From contig JBCBSS010000202.1 of NCBI GenBank assembly GCA_039819065.1, positions 1 to 10,641 on the forward strand: DNA of 10,641 nucleotides, given 5' to 3'. The stretch's first letter is position 1. The number at the start of each line of letters is the position of its first letter. A program made the position numbers and the translations under genes. The notes below the pieces were generated by a model. It saw only the letters and a list, made by a program, of their open reading frames with translations. It was not told the DNA's origin and did no database searches. The stretch comes from JBCBSS01 sp039819065 (GTDB lineage: Bacteria > Bacteroidota > Bacteroidia > Cytophagales > Cyclobacteriaceae). Shown here in pieces: positions 1 to 5,879 of this stretch.

Positions 1-1
1 C

Positions 2-538
2 CAAATGCAATGGGTGGTCATCATTGGTATGGTAGTAGGGGTTAGAATACTGAATGGTATAGCCGATTCTAACCCGGATTTGGCGGTCATCATTCGTCCG
101 ATAGTGTATTTGTATATGGCCTTTGCCATTTCTACCTGGGTCATTTCACCAGTTTATAATGTTCTACTCAAGTTCAACCCGTACGGCAAGTATGCACTGT
201 CGAAGAAGGAGAGGACTTCAGCCAATTTTATTGGGATATCATTTGCAGTGGGCCTGCTGAGTTTTATAGCCTATTTCACGGGCGGATATGATATTTTCCT
301 GTTATCCGGAATTTACGGTATTTCTATGATGATCCCTCTGGGTAGCATGTTAACACCAGTTAAGAAGAACTCACAGGGGATTCTGATAGGTGCCGCAGCT
401 TTGTTGGCGGTCTTGGGGGCGATGGAAATATTACAGGTTTTGTCTTCTGGTGGATTAAGTGCCTTATCTAACATCTATATTTTTGGCGTAATTGGGTATC
501 AATTTGGTGCTAATGCACTGATCATGAGAGACAATTGA
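2..538 (+). CDS. Multi-pass membrane protein, C-terminal part (probably of a TPR protein); 5' end outside window
   Basis: The frame is open to the left edge, so the Met codon at 5 is probably internal and the gene begins outside the window. About 178 residues are visible and they are strongly hydrophobic. Counting from the Met at 5, likely membrane segments lie near residues 3-20, 27-47, 73-92, 96-116, 124-143 and 150-170. A basic, polar loop (around KFNPYGKYALSKKERTS) separates the second and third. From memory, the visible start (QMQW), the stretch ending STWVISPVYN and the loop resemble the membrane tail of Bacteroidota proteins with an N-terminal TPR array. That would make it an inner-membrane TPR protein of unknown role. 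No enzyme motif is visible. The coding nature is secure; the family assignment is moderate because no TPR lies in the window. No terminator follows the stop closely. Confidence 0.75.
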   Translation, partial: QMQWVVIIGMVVGVRILNGIADSNPDLAVIIRPIVYLYMAFAISTWVISPVYNVLLKFNPYGKYALSKKERTSANFIGISFAVGLLSFIAYFTGGYDIFLLSGIYGISMMIPLGSMLTPVKKNSQGILIGAAALLAVLGAMEILQVLSSGGLSALSNIYIFGVIGYQFGANALIMRDN

Positions 539-542
539 TCTG

Positions 543-621
543 CCTCCGCAAATGCTTGCCCCATCGCTAAAGCTTTAGGCGGCATGCGATCGGCGGACAA
601 TACATTCCTTCGCAAATGCTT
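543..621. repeat. Direct repeat, two copies of CCTyCGCAAATGCTT
   Basis: Two 15-base copies at 543-557 and 607-621 differ at one base; the core CGCAAATGCTT is identical. The 49 bases between them contain the palindromes CTAAAGCTTTAG, GCATGC and CGATCG. The arrangement is suggestive of a small intergenic repeat unit, but whether it recurs in the genome cannot be seen here. Confidence 0.5.
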
Positions 622-666
622 CGGCACATAAGAAAGGTGTGCTTCTGTTCGATAGTGGGCCGGTTT

Positions 667-756
667 TTTTGAGCGATAATCTAGAAACAAAATGCATTGG
701 TTTCTGCGTTGGGTTTTTGATGCCGTTTGCTGAGTACAAAACATTATCACTCAAAA
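667..756. repeat. Long inverted repeat with inner hairpin
   Basis: TTTTGAGCGATAAT (667-680) is the reverse complement of ATTATCACTCAAAA (743-756) at 13 of 14 positions. Inside, AGAAAC (683-688) pairs with GTTTCT (700-705) around a loop containing the palindrome AATGCATT. Transcribed, it could fold into a branched structure about 90 nt long. It could be the ends of a miniature element, a structured leader for the gene at 889, or chance. Confidence 0.4.
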
Positions 757-838
757 GTTTGTCTTTATGGTACTCGTCTGTGATACTTATTCGTAAACTC
801 CATCGTTGCAATTAGGATGTGGCGGTGGTTTCCCTGCC

Positions 839-868
839 TTTGATTGGAGGCTTTAATTGTGTATTTTG
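839..868 (+). promoter_or_regulatory. Possible Bacteroidota-type promoter for the gene at 889
   Basis: TTTG (839-842) is followed after 19 bases by TATTTTG (862-868). Bacteroidota promoters have TTTG near -33 and TAnnTTTG near -7; the second element here is one base short of the consensus. Position is good: transcription would begin near 875, leaving a leader of about 14 bases before the ATG at 889. No Shine-Dalgarno sequence is present, as is usual in this phylum. Confidence 0.33.
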
Positions 869-888
869 AATAACCTAATTACGCTGTT

Positions 889-1338
889 ATGAAAAAAATA
901 TTAACGATCGGTTTTGTCTTTTTGGCCTTGCAAGGTATGGCGCAGGACATGGATTTGAAGAAACTGAAATTGGCTTTGGCGAAAAAGGCAATTATCAAAG
1001 AAGAGAGTGGGAGCATGATCCAATATGAGTTGGATGAAATACAGATATACCTCATCACCGATGAGAACAATAATAGAATGAGGTTGATGGCGGGTGTGGT
1101 AGAAGAGTCCAAATTGAGCAAGGACGACTTGACTACATTAATGAAAGCCAATTTTGATCGGGCGCTAGATGCTAAATACGCTTTGGCTAATGGTGTGCTC
1201 TGGTCAGTATTTGCACACCCTTTGAAGGAACTAGAAGAATCCCAGGCGGTCGATGCATTGTATCAAGTCAAGAACCTGGTGATCAACTATGGCAGCTCCT
1301 ATACTAGTACGGATTTCGTATTCGGCGGAGGAGAATGA
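889..1338 (+). CDS. Small secreted protein, possible YbjN/type III chaperone-like fold
   Basis: The 149-residue product has a standard Sec signal peptide: MKK, a hydrophobic core, then GMA with predicted cleavage before Gln19, a common arrangement in Bacteroidota. The mature protein of about 131 residues should be periplasmic or secreted. It begins with a charged helix (22-38), continues with alternating short strands (44-57 and 64-71), then ANFD (87-90), the segment GVLWSVFAHPLKEL (102-115) and a final helix (118-133). That order resembles the CesT/YbjN chaperone-like fold, in which a 'LL.aNf...' helix precedes strands and a last helix. This is fold-level resemblance from memory; no catalytic motif is visible and the role is unknown. 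The gene stands alone, with a possible promoter just upstream and a hairpin terminator 183 bases after the stop. The ATG start is fixed by the signal peptide. Confidence 0.85.
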   Translation: MKKILTIGFVFLALQGMAQDMDLKKLKLALAKKAIIKEESGSMIQYELDEIQIYLITDENNNRMRLMAGVVEESKLSKDDLTTLMKANFDRALDAKYALANGVLWSVFAHPLKELEESQAVDALYQVKNLVINYGSSYTSTDFVFGGGE

Positions 1339-1400
1339 TGATCATTTGATGTGTTGATTGTTTGATCATTTGATGAGGGGATGAGATGATGGTGCGATGA
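1339..1400. repeat. Degenerate TGATCATTTGATG / TTTGATG repeats
   Basis: A perfect 13-base repeat, TGATCATTTGATG, occurs at 1339-1351 and 1363-1375 with a 24-base period. The bases between and after are made of the same units (TTGATTG, GATGAG, GATGATGG, GCGATG). It starts immediately after the stop codon of the preceding gene. Such low-complexity TTTGATG tracts are common between genes in Bacteroidota. No function is evident. Confidence 0.6.
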
Positions 1401-1403
1401 AAA

Positions 1404-1440
1404 GTCATTTCGATCAGTCAGCCGACTGAGAGAAATCTAT
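1404..1440. repeat. Dispersed-type intergenic stem-loop (GTCATTTCGA...GAGAAATCT)
   Basis: The element begins GTCATTTCGA and ends GAGAAATCTAT, the two ends of a palindromic repeat I recognise as scattered between genes in many Bacteroidota. Here it folds well: ATTTC (1407-1411) pairs with GAAAT (1432-1436), then a symmetrical GA/GA internal loop, then TCAGTC (1414-1419) with GACTGA (1424-1429) around AGCC. A smaller hairpin follows, GATTAT/ATAATC around ATTG (1444-1459). Recognition of the family is from memory; the fold is visible directly. Confidence 0.6.
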
Positions 1441-1520
1441 CTTGATTATATTGATAATCTTACTGTAGAATAGAACACTCGGCTTTCGATACAAAGTGCT
1501 CAATATGATAAAGACAATAA

Positions 1521-1554
1521 AAAAAGCCCGGTTCTTTAAAGAACAGGGCTTTTT
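1521..1554. terminator. Bidirectional hairpin terminator
   Basis: AAAAAGCCC (1521-1529) pairs with GGGCTTTTT (1546-1554). After one G/A mismatch the stem continues through the palindrome GTTCTTTAAAGAAC (1531-1544). A T-rich run follows on the + strand (TTTTTGTTTT), and the complementary A-run before it gives a U-tract on the other strand. It can therefore end the gene at 889-1338 and the convergent lipoprotein gene at 1664-2464, whose stop lies about 110 bases away. Confidence 0.9.
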
Positions 1555-1569
1555 GTTTTAGTTTCCGTT

Positions 1570-1617
1570 CGTGTCTTCAAAAACGACTTTACTGTGTGAA
1601 TCCGTAAGTAAGACACG
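1570..1617. repeat. Inverted repeat between terminator and lipoprotein stop
   Basis: CGTGTCTT (1570-1577) is the exact reverse complement of AAGACACG (1610-1617). ACTTTAC and GTAAGT inside can add an imperfect inner stem. It lies in the 3' untranslated part of the minus-strand lipoprotein mRNA, upstream of the terminator on that strand. A role in mRNA stability is possible but unsupported. Confidence 0.3.
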
Positions 1618-1663
1618 CACGGCGGGGATAAAATTTAAAAAGTATTTTAAGAACAGAACCCTT

Positions 1664-2464
1664 TTAAATAGAACCCTCTTCTGTAGAATCGGAAGCATTT
1701 TCCTCTGATACTACTTCATCAATAACTTCTTCTAAAGCTTCTTCGCTGGCCATTTCGTCAACTAAGGACTGGATGTCCGAAATGAAGATGGAAGTGCTCA
1801 GGTCATTGTCTTCCAATACTGCATTAAGACCTTCTAATATTTTTTCTTCATTGTCTTCAGCCATAGCTTTGATGGTGGATTTTGCAACAGCCAAATCAAC
1901 TTCATCATACGATAGGTTAGCTTGCTTTATCCACCCTTTGTCAATCCACTTACCATCTGCCCTTTTACCGGCAATTTCTAACCAATCGCCTTGCTGTTGC
2001 TTCACTGCTACAATGTCCATTTTGCTAAATTTTTTATCAGCCTTGGTCAGTAAGTCTGGCCTTTTATACAATTCAGCATCATTTTTAAAGACGGCAGCTT
2101 TGGCATTGGCAACGATGAAGTCACTTCTAGTCCAGCCCTCTTTACCGTCTTTAAGCCTTATTTTCATGTATTCACGATCCTTATCATCACTATCAATCTG
2201 GGTTTCATTGAGAAATACGACAGATTCTCCTTTGGCAACAGACGTGATCCATTTGCCATTTTTGACAGGGGTTTCTTTTACTGATATGTTTTCCCAAATG
2301 CTTACAGCGGCAATTTCATCAGTTGCCCCTTCCGCCTCCGCCTCCTCTGGTGTAGCTTCGGTCTCGGCTTCCTCTGCAGTTGATTCGGAGGCTTTTTCTC
2401 CTCCGCTACAACTCATAAAGCATGCACTTGATACGATGATGAATAAGTAAATAAGATTTTTCAT
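1664..2464 (-). CDS. Lipoprotein with two bacterial SH3-like domains
   Basis: This 266-residue protein starts with a lipoprotein signal peptide: hydrophobic residues 4-17 and a lipobox FMSC with Cys19 as lipidation site. A linker of Glu, Ala and Thr follows (about 24-53). Two repeats resemble bacterial SH3 (SH3b) domains: residues about 54-118, ending EGWTRSDFI, and about 122-185, ending DKGWIKQANL. The paired 'GW' tail and the run ending in a 'GDWLEI' strand are typical. Residues 187-240 look helical, and the C-terminus is very acidic. SH3b domains usually bind peptidoglycan or proteins, so an anchored envelope role is likely; no enzymatic domain is present. The gene is single, converges on the 889-1338 gene with a shared terminator, and diverges from addA. 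A promoter lies 26 bases upstream. Lipoprotein and SH3 calls are fairly firm; the exact function is unknown. Confidence 0.88.
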   Translation of the reverse strand: MKNLIYLFIIVSSACFMSCSGGEKASESTAEEAETEATPEEAEAEGATDEIAAVSIWENISVKETPVKNGKWITSVAKGESVVFLNETQIDSDDKDREYMKIRLKDGKEGWTRSDFIVANAKAAVFKNDAELYKRPDLLTKADKKFSKMDIVAVKQQQGDWLEIAGKRADGKWIDKGWIKQANLSYDEVDLAVAKSTIKAMAEDNEEKILEGLNAVLEDNDLSTSIFISDIQSLVDEMASEEALEEVIDEVVSEENASDSTEEGSI

Positions 2465-2669
2465 TTCCCTATATTTTTATGATTTGATACAAAGTTAGGT
2501 ATTGGAGCAATGCCAGTTTCAATGTCTTCATAGTTTCATTGCCTTTGTTGATAAGTGCCAGCTTTTAACCAATAAGTGTAATACAATCTTAGAAATTTTT
2601 CTGTCTGTAGTCAAATGTGGCGTGGAGTACCCCTAGATTTTGACACTAAGCATATAACTCACGTATCAA
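2465..2669. other. Divergent intergenic region, lipoprotein / addA
   Basis: This 205-base gap separates two divergent genes. On the minus side the promoter at 2490-2522 is clear. On the plus side no convincing TAnnTTTG element was found; TTTG at 2639-2642 followed by TATCAATTG at 2664-2672 is a weak candidate. No Shine-Dalgarno sequence precedes addA. ATAAGTG occurs twice (2551 and 2572 region) without evident meaning. Confidence 0.5.
2490..2522 (-). promoter_or_regulatory. Bacteroidota-type promoter of the SH3 lipoprotein gene
   Basis: Read on the minus strand, TAACTTTG (2497 to 2490) matches the -7 consensus TAnnTTTG exactly. A TTG (2522 to 2520) lies 22 bases upstream in the -33 position. 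Transcription would start near 2483, giving a leader of about 20 bases before the ATG at 2464. The leader is AT-rich with no Shine-Dalgarno sequence. Confidence 0.55.
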
Positions 2670-5600
2670 TTGATTAATTTGCAGTTAGTGAATTCACCTA
2701 AACTTTTCAAAATATATCGATCGTCCGCTGGGTCGGGAAAAACGTTCACACTGACCAAGGAGTATATCAAACTGGTCGTTAAAAACCCCCACGATTACAA
2801 GCATATTCTGGCCATTACTTTTACGAATAAGGCCACTGAAGAAATGAAGCACCGCATCGTTGGTGAACTGTCTAGTATGGCCAAAGGTGAACTGTCTGAT
2901 ATGAGAAAGGCCTTGCAAGAAGAATTTGACAAGGCGAACATCAAAACGAATATTCAACGTAATGCCAAAGCGGCCTTGGAAAATATTCTACATGATTACT
3001 CCAGGTTTGAGGTAAGCACTATTGATAGTTTCTTTACCAGAATAGTAAGATCTTTTGCCAAGGAACTGGGTTTACCTATGCGCTATGACATTGATATGGA
3101 TAATGATAAGGCGCTGGAATCTGCTTTGGATATGTTGTATGCTGAGCTTCAGGATAGCACGCCTTTGAAGGAATGGGTGGAAGAGTTTGCTTTCCATCGT
3201 TTGGAGGGAGATAAGGGTTGGAACCTGGATTTTCAGCTACTGGAATTGGGAAGGGAGTTGTTTAAGGAGCGGTTACAGAAGAGCTTTGGGGAGATCAAGA
3301 TATCCATTGATGAGCTGAAGGATTTGGTGGCCCATCTCAATGATAAAACCGAAAAGTTTAAAACAGAGATGCAGGAACTGGCTCGGGAAGCGCTTGACCT
3401 CATTGAAGCACGCGGGCTGAGTTTAGCTGATTTCAAGGGAGGAGCATCTCGAAGTTTAGCCAACTATTTCAGGAATATTCTGGAAGGCAAATACACGCCA
3501 ACACCGGCTTTTCTTAAGGCGATGACCCAAGAGGAAGAATGGTATGCTAAAACTTCTTCTAAAAAAGAGTTGATAGCGGAAGTGGTACACAATGGTTTGG
3601 GGGATCTAGCCAGAAAGATCATCGATTACTTTGATGTAAACTACAGGGAGTATGTTTCAGCGGTTGAATTGCTGAAGAATGTGTATTCCTATGGTTTATT
3701 GGAGGCGATTTCTGAAAAGCTCAAAATATACAGGGACGAACAGAACATTCTGTTGATGTCCGATACCAATGCGGTAGTTAACAATGTGATTGAAGATGAC
3801 GACGCCCCATTCTTGTTCGAGAAAGTAGGTAATCAATACAAGCATATCTTAATTGATGAGTTTCAGGATACCTCCCAATTTCAATGGTCTAACCTGCGTC
3901 CACTGATTACCAACGCATTGAGCAATGAATATCAGGTGATGATTGTGGGCGATGTGAAGCAATCCATTTATCGCTGGCGTGGAGGGGATATGAATCTACT
4001 TTTGCAGCAAGCTCAGCAAGACCTTGACTTGTACAAAGATTTCACTCTGGAAGAATCATTGAGTGACAATTGGCGCAGCGCCAAGCATGTGGTGGAATTC
4101 AACAATGCTTTTTTCAAAGCTGCCGAAGACATCCTTAATGAGACAGAAGACTTGCCTGAGGGTCAGAAACTGATCGACATGGCCTATAAGGACATTGTGC
4201 AACGTCCTAGAAAGGAAAATCCCGGATATGTGAACGTGAAGTTCTTTGATACCGAGACCATCAAGGATGAGAAGACAGGGGCAAAGGAAAGAATAGATTG
4301 GAAAGAAAAAGCCAAACAGGCATGTTGTGATGTGGTGGAAGATGCCAGAATACGTGGTTACGATTATGGCGATATGATGGTGTTGGTGGATAAGAGGGAC
4401 TATGCCATGCAAATGGCGGAAATCTTTGAGGAGAAAGAAATTCCTTTTGTGACAGAAAGCTCCTTTCTATTGAAGGAATCTCCGTTGGTGAATTTCTTAA
4501 TACAAGTAATTTACTATCTCGAAGATCCTGCTGATAGCTTTGCCAAAACCATGGTACTTCATCAGTTCTTTCAATTGAAACAGCAAGCAGAAGGGGAGAA
4601 ACACCAAATTTTCACAGACTATCGACAGGACTGGGAGGATTCTATATTTCAACAGCAACTGCCTAAGCAATTTACCAAAAGGGTACACGCCATAGCACGT
4701 AAGTCGATTTTCGAACTGGTTGAAGAACTGGTCTACATCTTTGAGCTTGAAGCACTGGCCGATGTCTATCTCCAAAGCTTTCAGGACGAATGCCTAAAGC
4801 TATCTTCAAAAGGTATCAACGACCTACAGTCATTTATAGAATGGTGGAAGGACAATGAGAATAAACTGGCCATAAGCCTCCCTGATGCTGGTAATGTGAT
4901 CAGGGTCATGACCATCCATAAGGCTAAAGGACTTGAGGCACCAATAGTGATCATTCCTTTTGCTGACTTTGCACTCAGAACTAAGGCAAACAGCACATTC
5001 TGGACGGATCAACTCTCTGATGACTACGAAGCCTATAAATTGCTCCCACTCAACTATTCTAAGAACCTGATGGACTCCAGTTTTGACGGAGCCTATCGTC
5101 AGGAGCTATTGGAGGGGCTAGTGGATAGGTTGAACGTAACTTATGTGGCTTTTACCAGACCCCGGGAGCAACTCTATGTCTTCGCCGAGCAGTTCAAGAA
5201 TTTAGGCGAAGTGAATAAACTCAATAAGCTTATTCATAGTGTTCTATCATCAATTTATTTCCCTTTCCGAGAAGGGTGGAGTGCTGAGGATTGGAATTTC
5301 GCCCTGGGTGAACCTCCCAAAAAGAAGGTTGACCAGAATGGCCTGGAACAGTTGTCCCGGCCTTTGAGCCAATACCTTTCTTCTGACTATAGTGATAGAT
5401 TGAAGGTGGCGACTGAATACAATGACAGGCTGATTCTATTTGATGATGAACAATCGCAACTGATGAAGCTGAATATGAAGTTGAAGGCAGTGTTGGAACG
5501 TATTCAGGGAGAAGATACAATTGACCTGACATTGGAGAACTTGGCCATAGAAGGCATCATTAATCAAGAAGATATTGAAGCTATCAAGGTGAAGCTTAAA

Positions 5601-5879
5601 ACGCTGTTTGACCAACCGGTTTTTGCGGGCTGGTTTGATGAGAATTGGCAAACTTTGACAGCAAGGGAAATATGGAATAAAGGCAAAACCTCAAAACCTG
5701 ACAGGGTGCTGATCAGTGGAGATGAGGCGGTCATTGTAACTTTTAAATACGAATACGAAGAAGAAAGAGATAAGCGTAAGCTAAGGAGCTATGCCCAGCT
5801 TCTGGAAGAAATGGGCTACCCCAAAGTATATAAATATGTGGTTTATGTGGATGATCTATCAGTCCGTGAAGTAGATTGA
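2670..5879 (+). CDS. addA: AddA-like UvrD/Rep-family helicase with degenerate C-terminal nuclease domain
   Basis: The 1069-residue product is a superfamily 1A helicase of the AddA/RecB type, expected to bind AddB, unwind broken DNA ends with ATP and feed RecA. Motifs appear in order: Walker A AGSGKT (20-25), Ia TFTNKA (50-55), TIDSF (117-121), Walker B DEFQD (396-400), GDVKQSIYRWRGG (427-439), NWRS (467-470), TIHKAKGLE (748-756) and the arginine-finger region NVTYVAFTRPRE (822-833). The helicase therefore looks active. The C-terminal RecB-type nuclease domain keeps the first Asp (PDRV, Asp1011) and the Lys (Lys1026), but the second catalytic Asp, 13 residues after the first, is Thr1024, and the conserved Gln is Leu1038. 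Nuclease activity is probably lost. It is somewhat shorter than Bacillus AddA (about 1230). No ATG lies before Walker A: the frame is closed by a TAA at 2655-2657, so the start is TTG 2670, TTG 2679 or GTG 2688. Its stop overlaps addB by one base. Confidence 0.92.
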   Translation: MINLQLVNSPKLFKIYRSSAGSGKTFTLTKEYIKLVVKNPHDYKHILAITFTNKATEEMKHRIVGELSSMAKGELSDMRKALQEEFDKANIKTNIQRNAKAALENILHDYSRFEVSTIDSFFTRIVRSFAKELGLPMRYDIDMDNDKALESALDMLYAELQDSTPLKEWVEEFAFHRLEGDKGWNLDFQLLELGRELFKERLQKSFGEIKISIDELKDLVAHLNDKTEKFKTEMQELAREALDLIEARGLSLADFKGGASRSLANYFRNILEGKYTPTPAFLKAMTQEEEWYAKTSSKKELIAEVVHNGLGDLARKIIDYFDVNYREYVSAVELLKNVYSYGLLEAISEKLKIYRDEQNILLMSDTNAVVNNVIEDDDAPFLFEKVGNQYKHILIDEFQDTSQFQWSNLRPLITNALSNEYQVMIVGDVKQSIYRWRGGDMNLLLQQAQQDLDLYKDFTLEESLSDNWRSAKHVVEFNNAFFKAAEDILNETEDLPEGQKLIDMAYKDIVQRPRKENPGYVNVKFFDTETIKDEKTGAKERIDWKEKAKQACCDVVEDARIRGYDYGDMMVLVDKRDYAMQMAEIFEEKEIPFVTESSFLLKESPLVNFLIQVIYYLEDPADSFAKTMVLHQFFQLKQQAEGEKHQIFTDYRQDWEDSIFQQQLPKQFTKRVHAIARKSIFELVEELVYIFELEALADVYLQSFQDECLKLSSKGINDLQSFIEWWKDNENKLAISLPDAGNVIRVMTIHKAKGLEAPIVIIPFADFALRTKANSTFWTDQLSDDYEAYKLLPLNYSKNLMDSSFDGAYRQELLEGLVDRLNVTYVAFTRPREQLYVFAEQFKNLGEVNKLNKLIHSVLSSIYFPFREGWSAEDWNFALGEPPKKKVDQNGLEQLSRPLSQYLSSDYSDRLKVATEYNDRLILFDDEQSQLMKLNMKLKAVLERIQGEDTIDLTLENLAIEGIINQEDIEAIKVKLKTLFDQPVFAGWFDENWQTLTAREIWNKGKTSKPDRVLISGDEAVIVTFKYEYEEERDKRKLRSYAQLLEEMGYPKVYKYVVYVDDLSVREVD

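Larger units (their letters stand above)
539..888. other. Gene-free stretch with repeats and a possible promoter
   Basis: This 350-base gap holds no convincing gene. The first 60 bases are about 58% G+C by hand count, clearly above the flanking genes, and contain a 12-bp palindrome (CTAAAGCTTTAG, 567-578). The gap also holds the direct repeat at 543-621, the inverted repeat at 667-756 and the promoter-like sequence at 839-868. Two minus-strand frames stay open here (499-750 and 575-811) but look unlike real proteins. The whole has the look of a dispersed intergenic repeat or a decayed sequence. Confidence 0.5.

Noticed and set aside
650..670. Terminator of the first gene at GTGGGCCGGTTTTTTT
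   Set aside because: The possible stem with CGGCAC upstream is imperfect and has a long loop, and the T-run is better explained as one arm of the 667-756 inverted repeat.
499..811. Two open frames on the minus strand (499-750 and 575-811) in the first intergenic region
   Set aside because: They overlap each other in different frames, one runs into the stop region of the membrane protein gene, and their composition is not protein-like. The repeat structure of the DNA explains the region better.
1339..1400. CRISPR array
   Set aside because: Only two exact 13-base copies with a 24-base period and low-complexity bases between; no spacers of even length and no cas genes.
1773..2450. A 225-codon open frame on the + strand inside the SH3 lipoprotein gene
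   Set aside because: It is antisense to a gene with a clear lipobox, SH3-like domains and an exact promoter. Its Ser/Ala/Leu-rich product is what an acidic, Glu-rich gene gives when read backwards.
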